A stretch of DNA of 64,000 nucleotides from GCA-2683825 sp965662355 (GCA_965662355.1 CBFIHP010000027.1:1-64000), one strand, 5' to 3'. Shown: positions 1 through 8,881, counted from the stretch's first letter. Notes: a model not told the origin generated them from the sequence alone. Numbers and translations are program-made.

Positions 1-974
1 TCGATCGCGTTCTTCGCCAGCTCGATCGCGTAGCGCGCGCGACCCGCCTTGCGCAAACTGCGGTTGAGCCACTCGTTGTTGTGCGCGAAGTTGTGGATGC
101 GATCGGGGAGTACGAGGTCGCGCCGCATGTGGGCGTGGTCCACACGTGCCGACGCCTCCTGCTGCCAGGCCGCGTCGAGGTAGCGGTCGAGCCGGTCGTA
201 GACGTGCCCACCCATGTGCCACTGGTGGGCGACGCTCGGCCATGCGGGACCCACCTGGCCGGCGGAATCGACCGCGCGTTCGATCGTCGCTGCCTCGTCC
301 CAAAGGTGGATGCGATAATGGTGCGCGGGGTGGTCGGGGCGCTGGGTCAGGACCTCCTGCAGGAGCTCTTCGCGCCTGCTCTTGCTCATCGTCTTGTCGC
401 GCGAGTCATGCCAGTACTGGTTGACCATCAGCGCCTTGCCCTCGACGTCGTCGGGGTAGGCCTCGACGATCGCTTCCAGGTCCTCGAGGAATGCGCTTCG
501 ACGCGTGGGCGTGGTTTCGAGCTCGTCGTCCGGGTCCAGTTCCTCCCGATTCACGTCGTACAGACGTGCGATGGCCTGCGCATACAGGTACTCGCGCTCC
601 GTGGCGAGGTCCCGGCGCAGCCAGGCCTCGTGCGCAAAAGCGCCGGCGCGCCCGGGGTTTTCACGGTTCGCCATGGCCATGCCAAAGTAGGCCAGCGTGC
701 AGTCGGGATCGAGCGCCGCCACCTGCCGAAAGGAACGCTCCGCCTCGAAGTACCAGAAGCCGTGCAGCTGCCCGATCCCCTGGTCGAACATCTCCTGCAC
801 GTACCCGTCCTCTGTCGAGATCGGGAAGTGGACCATCCCGTTGTTCGGCATCAGATAGGCCGCCTGGCGCGGGCCCTCGTCGAAGGCCTGGCCGTGGCCG
901 GAGTGCCCCTCCGGCAGCTCCTGGGGGTTCGTGGAGCTGAGGAGCAGGAGCGACAGGGACAGGACGAGGCTCAT
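1..974 (-). CDS. Secreted tetratricopeptide-repeat protein, C-terminus cut by window edge
   Basis: Reading leftwards from an ATG at 974-972, the frame stays open to base 1, so at least 324 residues are present and the end is missing. The N-terminus is a clear signal peptide (MSLVLSLSLLLLSS then TNPQ). The mature part begins with a histidine-rich PEGHSGHGQAFDEG stretch, followed by helical repeat sequence (DQGIGQLHGFWYFEAERSFR, then AALDPDCTLAYFGMAMAN) typical of TPR proteins in which a small-molecule or redox partner domain may lie further on. The opposite strand also has a long open frame here, but it has arginine- and valine-rich antisense composition and no domain. Exact function unknown; exported TPR scaffold is the safe call. 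Confidence 0.8.
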   Translation of the reverse strand, partial: MSLVLSLSLLLLSSTNPQELPEGHSGHGQAFDEGPRQAAYLMPNNGMVHFPISTEDGYVQEMFDQGIGQLHGFWYFEAERSFRQVAALDPDCTLAYFGMAMANRENPGRAGAFAHEAWLRRDLATEREYLYAQAIARLYDVNREELDPDDELETTPTRRSAFLEDLEAIVEAYPDDVEGKALMVNQYWHDSRDKTMSKSRREELLQEVLTQRPDHPAHHYRIHLWDEAATIERAVDSAGQVGPAWPSVAHQWHMGGHVYDRLDRYLDAAWQQEASARVDHAHMRRDLVLPDRIHNFAHNNEWLNRSLRKAGRARYAIELAKNAI

Positions 975-1104
975 GACGGGTACGTTGCCATTCCGATCCA
1001 CCCAGTGGGAGCTCGAGGACGCTGCAGCAGCACCCTGTCCTTTCTCAAGTCTCACCTAGCAGGGCTCGCGGCAGTTCGGTTGGCCATCAGGTAGGATCGG
1101 CGCC

Positions 1105-3576
1105 GTGATGCAGCGATCTCGGTGCGAGGAAATTCTGGAGGCCTACGTGGACGGCCTGCAGCCGGGCGAAGACATCGATGCCCAAGCCCTTTGCCGGGCC
1201 CACCCGGAGGATGCGCAAGAGCTATCCATGCTCGTGGAGCGGTGGGCGGGGTTGCGTCGACTTTTGGCCCGTGCTGGGAACCAAGAGAAAGACACCGCCG
1301 CCTCGTTTCTCGAGGAGCGCAAACGCGAGCTCGCGGAACCGGGGACTCGCTACGAGCGGGTCGGCGAGATTGCACGGGGCGGGATGGGGGTGGTGCTGGA
1401 GGTGCGCGACAAGGATCTGCGGCGAACCCTGGCCATGAAGCGGGTTGCCGACGATCAGGACGAGCGCAGTGTGCGGCGCTTCATCGACGAAGCGGAGATC
1501 ACGGCACGCCTGGATCACCCCGGAATCGTTCCCGTTCACGAGTTCGGCATCGACGCGGAGAATCGAGCCTTCTTCACGATGAAGTTGGTCGAGGGCAAGG
1601 AGCTGGGCGAGGTCTTAGAGCTTGCGCGATCCGAACGCGAGGGCTGGAATCAGATGCGCGTGCTCAACGTGATCCTGCGAGCCTGCGAAGCACTCGCCTA
1701 CGCCCACTCGAGGGGTGTTCTGCACCGCGACCTGAAACCCGCGAACATCATGGTCGGGCGCTTCGGCGAGGTGTATGTGATGGACTGGGGCCTGGCCCGC
1801 TTCGTCAATGCGCCTGAAGCGCGGGATGGAGAGTTGAATCGAAGGCAGCTGAGCTCTTCGGAGCTGGGCGAAGGCGATGGTTCCTCCGAGTTCTTGACAC
1901 TGGCCGGGGACGTCGTCGGGACCCCTGCCTTCATGTCGCCCGAGCAAGCTCGCGGCGAACTGAACGAGATGGGCTTCCCTTCCGATGTGTATTCCATGGG
2001 GGCCATTCTCTACTCGCTCTTGGCGGGGCATGCGCCCTATGCAATGGCAGGTGAGAGTACGGATCCGCGTAGGATCGTGGACCTCGTCACCCGGGAGGCT
2101 CCGCGGCCGCTGTCGAAGGAAGCTCCCGACGCGCCCGTCGAGCTCGTCGCCATCTGCGAGAAGGCCATGGCCCGCGGGCCAGAAAGCCGCTACGCGAGCG
2201 CCGAGAAGCTGGCGGCGGATCTCCGCGCCTTCCTGGATCGACGTGTGGTGGGCGCCTACGAATCGGGGGCCCTGGCCGAGCTTCGCAAGTGGGTGCATCG
2301 AAACCGAAGCATCGCGGGGTTGGGCCTGCTCTTCTTGCTCTCGGCGTTCGCAGGGCTCTACTGGAACGCACGCACCGAAGCACGCGCCAAGCAGGAGGTG
2401 ATCCTGACAGGGGACATCGCCCTCTACGACTACCTCCTGCTCGAAGAGCAGCGACTCTGGCCCGCGGTTCCTCAGAAGGTGGAGGCTATGGAAGCGTGGC
2501 TCGTCCAGGCGCGGGGCTTGCTCTCGCGATCCGAGGCACACCGAAAGCGGCAATCGTCCATCAGCGCTGACTTCGGGGATCTCGAGGGCCTCCTTCTTGA
2601 GATCCAGGCACGCCGGAACGATGCGCAGACGTTGCCTGAGCGCTCCATATCCGGGGAGTATCGAAACGCCTGGGACGAGGCGCTTGGTTCGATTGCGAAC
2701 AGGGAGGAATGCCCCCTCTATGAAGGACTCGAGATGCCCGTGCAATTGGGACTCGTGCCTCTGGGCCGAAACCCGAAGTCGGGTTTGTGGGAGTTCTGGC
2801 ATGTGGAAAGTGGCGTGAGACCCAGCGGGCAAGGGGACATCCAGATCGAGCCGGAAACAGGGCTCGTGCTCGTGCTCCTGCCGGGTGGGGTGGAGGTCGA
2901 GCCGTTCTTTCTCTCCAAGTTCGAGATGACCCAAGCCCAATGGAAACGCCTCACCGGAACCAACCCGAGTCAGTGGGGGCCCCATCATCTCGAACGCATA
3001 CGGCTTGAGCACATCCGCGCACAACTGACATGGACGAATCCGGTAGATGCCGTGAGCTTCGTGGATGCAAGAGCACTAAGACGGATCGATCTCGAAGTGC
3101 CGAGTGTATTCCAATGGCGAATGGCCGTTGGCTGCGATGATCCATGGAAATGGTTGGACGCGGCCGAGGAGCCTGGTGAGGTAGCCAACATTTTCGACGC
3201 CAGTTGCTGGGTCCCGGCGGACGAAACAAGAGGTTCCAAGGCGAACTTCGACGACGGCTTTGCCCTCACCGCACCTGTTGGGCATTACCTTCCGAATGCC
3301 TTTGGTCTGCACGACATGCTTGGCAATGTCTCCGAATGGTGTCGGCGTCCCGAAGAGATGGTGGAAGAGCTGGACCGCGAGGACCGCGAGGAATTGGAAG
3401 AGGAGTTCGGGCGGGAATTCGATATGAGCAGAGGAGCGCATTCCTTGGAGGGGGGCTGCTACCGAAGGCCTATAGGTGCAGGCCTGACAATGGTCCGAGG
3501 TCCGAGGTTCTTTCAGCAAGCAGGCATCCGTCCGGCGCGTCGGGTCAATCTCCAAGTCCCGGAGGCTTCCCAGTGA
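1105..3576 (+). CDS. Ser/Thr protein kinase fused to a formylglycine-generating-enzyme-like domain
   Basis: An 823-residue receptor-type kinase. Residues about 80-375 form a Hanks-type kinase domain: glycine loop IARGGMGVV (89-97), lysine 112, HRDLKPAN (207-214), DWG in place of DFG (227-229) and GTPAFMSPEQA. A single membrane helix lies near 398-417. The exterior half ends in a sulfatase-modifying-factor (FGE) type C-lectin-like fold at roughly 590-815, with FFLSKFEMTQAQWKRLTG and FGLHDMLGNVSEWC. I see no evidence for real formylglycine synthase activity; in such fusions the domain is usually assumed to sense or bind a ligand. The start is a GTG directly followed by ATG. Its stop overlaps the downstream sigma factor start by four bases (GTGA), so the two are almost certainly co-translated. 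Confidence 0.93.
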   Translation: MMQRSRCEEILEAYVDGLQPGEDIDAQALCRAHPEDAQELSMLVERWAGLRRLLARAGNQEKDTAASFLEERKRELAEPGTRYERVGEIARGGMGVVLEVRDKDLRRTLAMKRVADDQDERSVRRFIDEAEITARLDHPGIVPVHEFGIDAENRAFFTMKLVEGKELGEVLELARSEREGWNQMRVLNVILRACEALAYAHSRGVLHRDLKPANIMVGRFGEVYVMDWGLARFVNAPEARDGELNRRQLSSSELGEGDGSSEFLTLAGDVVGTPAFMSPEQARGELNEMGFPSDVYSMGAILYSLLAGHAPYAMAGESTDPRRIVDLVTREAPRPLSKEAPDAPVELVAICEKAMARGPESRYASAEKLAADLRAFLDRRVVGAYESGALAELRKWVHRNRSIAGLGLLFLLSAFAGLYWNARTEARAKQEVILTGDIALYDYLLLEEQRLWPAVPQKVEAMEAWLVQARGLLSRSEAHRKRQSSISADFGDLEGLLLEIQARRNDAQTLPERSISGEYRNAWDEALGSIANREECPLYEGLEMPVQLGLVPLGRNPKSGLWEFWHVESGVRPSGQGDIQIEPETGLVLVLLPGGVEVEPFFLSKFEMTQAQWKRLTGTNPSQWGPHHLERIRLEHIRAQLTWTNPVDAVSFVDARALRRIDLEVPSVFQWRMAVGCDDPWKWLDAAEEPGEVANIFDASCWVPADETRGSKANFDDGFALTAPVGHYLPNAFGLHDMLGNVSEWCRRPEEMVEELDREDREELEEEFGREFDMSRGAHSLEGGCYRRPIGAGLTMVRGPRFFQQAGIRPARRVNLQVPEASQ

Positions 3577-4214
3577 CCATGGAGGAAGCGCAGACCTTGC
3601 AGCTCCTGCGGCGCTGGCGCGCGGGTGAGCGCGAGGCCCTGGACAAACTCCTCGAACGCGACTTGCCCTGGATCCGTGAGCGCGTGCAGCTACGGCTGGG
3701 CAAGGAGCTTCGCAAGCGAGACGAATCCCAGGACTTCGTTCAGGACGCCGTGCTGGAGGTCCTGCGCTACGCGCCGCGCTTCGAGATGACCGATCGCGAT
3801 CACTTTCGCGGACTGATGGCCCGCATCGTCGAAAATGTCCTGCGTTGTCGGCACCACTGGAGCCAAGCCCTGCGGCGTTCCATCGACAGAGAGCGACCCC
3901 TCGCGAGCGACAGCGTGTTGAACCTCGATCCCCCCGTCGCCGAGGTCGAGAGCCCGAGCATCGAAGTCCAGAATGCCGAGCAGGAGTCCCTTCTGCGCTT
4001 GGCCCTGGAGCTCCTGGAACCGGAGGATCGCGACGTGCTCGTCCTGCGCGAATGGAAGGGGCTTTCCTTCGCCGAGATCGCGGCCGAGCTGGGGGGGAGC
4101 GAGGACGCGGCGCGCATGCGCTTCCAGCGCACGCTGCCGCGCCTGGCCGAGAAGATGCGGCTCCTGGAGACCCGTCAGTTAGGTCCGCTGCTCGCGGACG
4201 ATACTGGCTCCTAG
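3573..4214 (+). CDS. ECF-type RNA polymerase sigma factor
   Basis: A 213-residue sigma-70 family factor of the extracytoplasmic-function type. Region 2 is represented by KRDESQDFVQDAVLEVLRYA and the following FRGLMARIVENVLR, region 4 by LLEPEDRDVLVLREWKGLSF, then EIAAELGGSEDAARMRFQR. I chose the GTG at 3573 because a GGAGG at 3561-3565 sits seven bases upstream and because it gives a GTGA overlap with the kinase stop; the ATG at 3579 is an in-frame alternative. The linkage to a transmembrane kinase suggests that kinase and sigma factor belong to one signalling unit. No anti-sigma factor is visible next to it. Confidence 0.9.
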   Translation: MTMEEAQTLQLLRRWRAGEREALDKLLERDLPWIRERVQLRLGKELRKRDESQDFVQDAVLEVLRYAPRFEMTDRDHFRGLMARIVENVLRCRHHWSQALRRSIDRERPLASDSVLNLDPPVAEVESPSIEVQNAEQESLLRLALELLEPEDRDVLVLREWKGLSFAEIAAELGGSEDAARMRFQRTLPRLAEKMRLLETRQLGPLLADDTGS

Positions 4215-4311
4215 GGGTCGACCACAGTGGGTTCGTGGTCGGGCTACTTTCTTGAGAGTTTCCTGTTCGGTCCCGCTTCCCACTTTCCTCGGACCTATGA
4301 AGGCGGCGGGA

Positions 4312-4500
4312 GCCTCCGAGCTGCTGGTCAATCCTGGAGCCTTCCTGGCCAACTTCTCACCACCCTTCCACGGCGGTGGAGGATCCACAGCCGACTTTGC
4401 GGTGCACGTCCCGGCGAACTGTGGCCTCCTCGGCAGCAGCTGGTTCGCGCAGGCGATGGTCTTTGGGAACCTCCCGGGAGGGACGGGGATCTGGGCTCAG
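4312..4500 (+). pseudogene. Remnant of a secreted protein C-terminal module (P-A-N-C-G-L-L-G type)
   Basis: The translation contains LVNPGAFLANFSPPFHGGGG, then PANCGLLGSSWFAQAMV and GNLPGGTG. The same module closes the intact HAF-repeat protein at 44019-45482 (PNNCGLVGVDWFMQALV, then GNLPGAPG). Here it has no upstream signal peptide or main domain and runs out into unrelated sequence, so it is the decayed 3' end of a lost gene. It happens to be in frame with the downstream acetyltransferase, but I regard that as chance. Confidence 0.6.
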
Positions 4501-4620
4501 CTCCGGTGTGTACGCCGCGGGGCAGTCCGATTCATGCTCCAGCGCACCTGCAGGAGCTACGGGTTCTCTACATCGTCAGCAGGGAGGAATCAGCGGAATC
4601 GCGGCCTATCTTCCCAGATC

Positions 4621-5313
4621 ATGGAAGACGGCATCCGCCTCGGAACGCCGTTTCGGGGTCGAGTCAAGTTCGTTGTGGGCCAGGCCGAGGAGGTGGGCGT
4701 GGCCACAAGTCGAAAGGGAGAGCTCGAGTTCGGGCCGATTGATCCAGCTGAGTTCATGCAGTTGGTCCGCAAGCATTCCTTTTCGGAGGAAACCGGAAGC
4801 AATCTCTCTTCCCAGTACGAGGCGGAGTTGAGTAACTCCGCGGAGCGCGTCGGCGTGCTGGGATTCCACAGCTGCGGACGTCTTGTTGGGGCTATCAGTT
4901 ACGCGCACACCGAACTTCCATTCCGACCCAGCTTCTACGAGGCAAGGCTTGACGTTGTTGTCACCCTGCCTCATTGCCGTGGTCTCGGCATCGGTGCACT
5001 GTTGATGTCCGGGCTCTTCTTGCACTCGATCGAGGAGTTAGGCGAGCGGTTGGTGCATTACTCCACCATCGCGCTGCATCCCTCGGTTGTGAAATTCGTC
5101 AGCCACTTCGGGTTCTCGGGTATAAGCGAGTGGCAGGCGCCTCTCTATTCGCTCGAGATCGATGAAGGAAATCGCTCCGCCTTCGCGGCCGAAGCTCGGG
5201 AAGAATACGACAAGCGCCTACGGAGGTTGAAGCTGCAGTGCATCAAATGCATGCACAAGAGCTGGAGCACTCCGTGGTGCGTTCCCAATCCAAGAGAGAA
5301 TCTGGACGCGTGA
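4621..5313 (+). CDS. GNAT family N-acetyltransferase
   Basis: About 230 residues. The acetyl-CoA pyrophosphate-binding motif of GNAT enzymes is visible as LPHCRGLGIGALLMSGLF, preceded by a beta-strand pair (GRLVGAISYA and ARLDVVVTLP) typical of motif D/A, and followed by a C-terminal FVSHFGFSG. The frame is open further upstream (to 4252) but that part encodes the remnant described at 4312-4500, so the ATG at 4621 is preferred even though no good ribosome-binding site precedes it. The stop overlaps the next gene, a histone-deacetylase-family protein, by GTGA. Acetyl acceptor (protein, polyamine or other small molecule) cannot be told from sequence. Confidence 0.8.
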   Translation: MEDGIRLGTPFRGRVKFVVGQAEEVGVATSRKGELEFGPIDPAEFMQLVRKHSFSEETGSNLSSQYEAELSNSAERVGVLGFHSCGRLVGAISYAHTELPFRPSFYEARLDVVVTLPHCRGLGIGALLMSGLFLHSIEELGERLVHYSTIALHPSVVKFVSHFGFSGISEWQAPLYSLEIDEGNRSAFAAEAREEYDKRLRRLKLQCIKCMHKSWSTPWCVPNPRENLDA

Positions 5314-6260
5314 GCACGACAGGATATGCCTGGGACCCACTCTATCTGGGTCACGAGACCTCCACGGTTCACCCCGAGCGTCCATCGCGGGTAGCGCAGC
5401 TCGCCTACCGTGAGGTTTCCGTTCTGCTGCCCGGACTCCGGCGCGTCCGGATCGAGCCGCAGCTCGGCCGTCCCTGGGTGGGACGTGTACATGATCGCAA
5501 TTACATCGAACACGTCCGGACCGCGCATGATAATGGCTGGAAGGCTCTGGATGCTACGCGTGAGACGGTGGTGCGCAAAGATACCTTCGACGTGGCGCTT
5601 CGGTCGCTGTCGGGTGCTTTGAGCCTGGTGCGTGACGTGATCGAAGGAACCGTGAAGAACGGATTTGCCGCCGTTCGCCCTCCCGGTCATCACGCCGGAA
5701 CGGCGCGTGCACGGGGCTTCTGCATCTTCAACAATGCGGCGGTGTGCGCCGCCTTCGCCCGTGTTCACTATGGCGTCGAGCGCGTCATGATCGTGGACTG
5801 GGACGTCCACCCGGGGGATGGCACCATGGGGATCTTCTACGAGGATCCAGATGTGCATGTCCTCAGCCTGCACCAGACAGGGCTCTTCCCCGAGACCGTT
5901 GGCCATGAAGAGCAAGTCGGTCGCGGCAAGGGCGAGGGGGCGATCTGGAATCGTAACCTTCCGGCCGGGACGACTGGAGAGGAGTACCGCGCCGTTTTCG
6001 AACCCCTGCTCACGCGCGCGGCCGAGGCCTGTCGCCCAGACCTCATTATCGTGAGTTGCGGCTTCGACGGCCACGCCGGCGATCCCATCGGAGGCTGGCG
6101 GCTCGATGAGCAGGATTTTGTCGATATGACCACCATCCTTGCCGGGGTGGCGGATCGCTATTGCAATGGGCGGGTTGTTTCGATCTTGGAGGGTGGCTAC
6201 AACGCAAGCGTCGTGCGCCGTTGCGTCCTCGCCCACGTCTCTGCTCTCATGGCCGCATGA
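5310..6260 (+). CDS. Histone deacetylase / acetylpolyamine amidohydrolase family protein
   Basis: A 316-residue zinc amidohydrolase of the HDAC superfamily that hydrolyses N-acetyl groups from lysine side chains or polyamines. Visible landmarks with the GTG start: RPPGHHAG with the His-His dyad (127, 128), DWDVHPGDGT providing zinc ligands D165 and H167, SCGFDGHAGDP with zinc ligand D253, and LEGGYN with the catalytic Tyr 297. Most relatives have DVHHG; here the second His is Pro. Start GTG 5310 is chosen because homology begins directly after it (TTGYAWDP) and it makes a GTGA overlap with the acetyltransferase; an ATG at 5238 in the same frame would add 24 residues inside the upstream gene. 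Confidence 0.92.
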   Translation: MSTTGYAWDPLYLGHETSTVHPERPSRVAQLAYREVSVLLPGLRRVRIEPQLGRPWVGRVHDRNYIEHVRTAHDNGWKALDATRETVVRKDTFDVALRSLSGALSLVRDVIEGTVKNGFAAVRPPGHHAGTARARGFCIFNNAAVCAAFARVHYGVERVMIVDWDVHPGDGTMGIFYEDPDVHVLSLHQTGLFPETVGHEEQVGRGKGEGAIWNRNLPAGTTGEEYRAVFEPLLTRAAEACRPDLIIVSCGFDGHAGDPIGGWRLDEQDFVDMTTILAGVADRYCNGRVVSILEGGYNASVVRRCVLAHVSALMAA

Positions 6261-6312
6261 TCGGATCCCTGCGATAGGAGGCACGATTGGGCGCTCTCGT
6301 TAGCCTTCTCTC

Positions 6313-6474
6313 GTGTGCAACAACACCGTCTATGCACCTCAGCCGTTCCTCAACGCCAACCACCAGTGCTTGGCCGGCAATCTGGTGATCCAGAACAACA
6401 CCATCATCTCCTCGACCGACGCTGAAGAGCCAGGACGACGGCCTGTAGGAAACGTACCGGAAGCCTCAAGTTGA
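6313..6474 (+). pseudogene. Fragment resembling a parallel beta-helix protein
   Basis: A 53-codon open stretch reads CNNTVYAPQPFLNA and then GNLVIQNNTIISS. Alternating small/hydrophobic residues with paired asparagines are characteristic of right-handed parallel beta-helix coils found in secreted polysaccharide-active or adhesion proteins. There is no start or signal sequence, so this would be the last coil or two of a deleted gene. Evidence is short and compositional, hence low confidence. Confidence 0.35.
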
Positions 6475-6541
6475 CCTTGGCAGGCAGGCGAACAGAGAGC
6501 ATTCGAGGAACTCTTCCTCCGGACCTTTCTAGTGCTGCCTT

Positions 6542-7111
6542 ATGCAACGTCAATACCTCATTCTTCTATCTGTTGCCTGTCTGTCTGCTTGTGGATCCTC
6601 CTCCACACCCGCCCCCATTGTCACTCCGAATGAGGTTCATGTGACGACTTCACAGATGGAGGTCGTCTTTCAGCGCAAGGAAGCCATCGAGGAGACGTAC
6701 ATGGTCTTTGGCGGACTGTCCATGGATCGGCCGGACGCCCTGTCGAAGATCACCTTCGTGGGGCTCAGCATGGCGGACGCACAGCCGATCTACAGCCGCT
6801 ATCCGGACTTCAATGAGTGCAAGTCTCCTGGAGCTGCGGCCGCACAGTCGCTCACACGGCAGATGGATATCGTGCCCTCGAACGGCGACGTACTTGCGAG
6901 TCTTCAAGAGGTACTGGCGCAGCACGCAGCGAGTCTGCGTAGCGGAGGAGAGCGCGTATGCGTGAGACTCAGCGGAAGCGTCTTGACGATCGCCTCGGCA
7001 ACCGCTCAGGCGATGGACATCACGAGCCAGCTACCGCCAGAGCTCAAGCACGACTACTATTTTGTGCAGCGGGCGGAGATCGTGGACGTCCAAAGAGCCC
7101 TCGAACTCTAG
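6542..7111 (+). CDS. Putative lipoprotein of unknown function
   Basis: A 189-residue protein with a lipoprotein signal (LILLSVACLSACGS; the lipobox LSAC places the lipidated Cys near residue 17), so it is expected to be anchored in the membrane facing the periplasm. The mature part is mixed alpha/beta with no family I recognise; two cysteines remain (in DFNECKS and ERVCVRL). It converges with the DUF4920 gene on the other strand, only ten bases away. It stands alone on its strand and has no obvious operon partner. Confidence 0.75.
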   Translation: MQRQYLILLSVACLSACGSSSTPAPIVTPNEVHVTTSQMEVVFQRKEAIEETYMVFGGLSMDRPDALSKITFVGLSMADAQPIYSRYPDFNECKSPGAAAAQSLTRQMDIVPSNGDVLASLQEVLAQHAASLRSGGERVCVRLSGSVLTIASATAQAMDITSQLPPELKHDYYFVQRAEIVDVQRALEL

Positions 7112-7121
7112 GAGTCGGGGC

Positions 7122-7613
7122 TCACTCCGCTTGTGGGATCAGAATCGCCGAAGCGTTGAACTCGAAGCCTTCACGTTCGATGGCCACGCCCTCACCGGCT
7201 TCCGACTCGAGGTGTTGGGCGTCCTCGTCCGAGATCGTCTTGGGATAGAACGAGCCCTGGATCAGGATGCGCTTGCCCACGATCTCGCTGGGGAAGGCGT
7301 ACTTGCCATCACAGCCATCCTCCCAGCGGACCATGGCGGTGGAATCTCCATCCTTGACCTTCATCCAGCAGCCCTTGCTCTGGCAGACAGCCACGGCTTC
7401 GGCTTCGACGAGGAGTGTCTGTTCGAAGTAGGCGCTTGGGGTCGCCGAAATGACCTCTAGTGCGTGGACTTCGCTTGCTTCAATCGACTCTCCAACGGTT
7501 CGGCCTTCGGCTATGCGAACTTCTGCAGTTGACTCTACTGAGCTCGAAGCCTGGCAGCCATGGAGAGCGAGGGCGACGAGGGCGATCGGGATCGTGAGTT
7601 TCATCAGGGTCAT
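7122..7613 (-). CDS. DUF4920-type lipoprotein
   Basis: About 163 residues. After a signal peptide (MKLTIPIALVALALHGCQAS, lipobox LHGC) the mature chain carries the DUF4920 core: VEAEAVAVCQSKGCWMKVKD with the conserved CxxxGCWM signature, then MVRWEDGCDGKYAFPSEIVG and KRILIQGSFY. In the family this OB-like domain is found in exported proteins of Bacteroidota and Planctomycetota; its activity is not established. Two in-frame ATGs (7613 and 7604) could both be starts; the longer frame to 7652 is not needed for the signal peptide. Confidence 0.82.
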   Translation of the reverse strand: MTLMKLTIPIALVALALHGCQASSSVESTAEVRIAEGRTVGESIEASEVHALEVISATPSAYFEQTLLVEAEAVAVCQSKGCWMKVKDGDSTAMVRWEDGCDGKYAFPSEIVGKRILIQGSFYPKTISDEDAQHLESEAGEGVAIEREGFEFNASAILIPQAE

Positions 7614-7732
7614 CCGGGATGCGGTCAGCGCTTCGGTGCGGGGCACCCGCACATCCTAGAATAGCGATCTCGATTCTCTTGCGCTGCTTCCAAGGCGAAC
7701 AATCCACAGGTCGCTCACACAGGGGCAGGCTC

Positions 7733-8881
7733 CTAGTTGGAACGCTTCGGACGCTTGCCCCCGAGGATTCGTTTGCGGAATTCGCGGATCACTGGCATCT
7801 CGTCCAACCAGGCGGAAGCGTCCGCTCGGTTCGGATCCTTCGGGTGCGGGGCGCCGGCATAGCCCGAGGGTATCTGGCTGTCGGTGTCTGCGTGGTACTC
7901 GTAGCCCGGAATGGCCAGATCGTTTGGTGCGAGGACGTCCACGGTGCGAACTCCGTAGCTGGAGAGCTCGCTCGACAAGGCCTGGGGATGGGTGAGCCAG
8001 GCGTGATCGGGTGTCGCGAAGAACAGGTACTGGATTTGCCGATTGACCGACAGGATTCGGTACTTGCGAAGCGTGCCTCCGAAGAAACGGCTCTCCGCCG
8101 AGCTCTGCTCGAGCAAGCCTCGTGAGAAATCGGGTTCGAAGCCTCGTGTGAAGATAAGAGAGCCCGGATCACCGGATCGGCCGAAACGTGCTACCGGGCG
8201 GGCACCGTTGATCGCGTAGAGCGCGGCGGCGGCGCGTCTCGGGCGGGTGAAATCGGCGTACGGAGCGGTTCGCTGGGAGTTCCCTTGGCGCAGGATCAGC
8301 TCGATTGCATCGTCGTCCCGGACCCGCGCTCTGCGGCGGCTCACATCGTCCAGTGCGAATTGCATCTCGAAGGGTAGGTCCGTCGTTTCCTCGACGCTGA
8401 CGATGTATTCCTCGCCATCCCATATTTCGGTACGGACGTCTCCCTTGCCGATCCAGTACTCCTCTGCGCTGTGGATGAAGTGGCTGGCCACGCGCCAGAT
8501 CAAGGACGAGTCCTTGTAGAAGATGCGGGGGTAGATGGCCTTGGCCGGCCTCCCGCTCGCTTCGCCCAGAACCACGTAGGAAATCAGGAAGCCAAGGCCG
8601 TCGTCGTGCTTGAAGTCGGTCAGATAGAAGGTCGCGTCAAAGAGGCGGAGCTCGTAGCGCGGTAGATAGCGCGACCCGAGCAGCACGCTCGGATCGCGAC
8701 GGGAATTTCCGGCTGGCCGCAGCGTGGCCCCCTTTTCGAGCCGTGCGCGAAAGCGCTTTCTGACCTGGGCGGGCGTTCGCTCCAGGGGGGTCAGGCCTGC
8801 GAGAATACTGGCCTCGGGGTTCGCGCGTTTTCGAGGCCTCTCTGCGTTTCTGGACATGTCCGGTCCGATCTCTGATGTCAC
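7733..8881 (-). CDS. Conserved hypothetical protein, second gene of a coupled pair
   Basis: A 382-residue soluble-looking protein without signal peptide. I recognise no domain. The N-terminus is basic and probably disordered (RNAERPRKR), then a beta-rich region (RYELRLFDATFYLTDFKHDD and FLISYVVLGE) and a segment with a possible outer-membrane or lipid-processing look but no motif. Initiation is at GTG 8881, which overlaps the stop of the upstream gene by four bases (GTGA), so it is co-translated with the exported protein at 8878-9573. An internal ATG eight codons downstream is an alternative start. Confidence 0.7.
   Translation of the reverse strand: MTSEIGPDMSRNAERPRKRANPEASILAGLTPLERTPAQVRKRFRARLEKGATLRPAGNSRRDPSVLLGSRYLPRYELRLFDATFYLTDFKHDDGLGFLISYVVLGEASGRPAKAIYPRIFYKDSSLIWRVASHFIHSAEEYWIGKGDVRTEIWDGEEYIVSVEETTDLPFEMQFALDDVSRRRARVRDDDAIELILRQGNSQRTAPYADFTRPRRAAAALYAINGARPVARFGRSGDPGSLIFTRGFEPDFSRGLLEQSSAESRFFGGTLRKYRILSVNRQIQYLFFATPDHAWLTHPQALSSELSSYGVRTVDVLAPNDLAIPGYEYHADTDSQIPSGYAGAPHPKDPNRADASAWLDEMPVIREFRKRILGGKRPKRSN

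Noticed and set aside
81..1094. Long plus-strand open frame over the start of the window
   Set aside because: Composition is arginine/valine/proline-rich antisense; the minus strand encodes a signal peptide and TPR-like protein in the same place.
1615..3024. 469-codon minus-strand frame inside the kinase gene
   Set aside because: Shadow of a GC-rich gene; the plus strand carries full kinase motifs.
4252..4620. N-terminal extension of the acetyltransferase
   Set aside because: The added part is the P-A-N-C-G-L-L-G remnant of another gene, in frame by chance.
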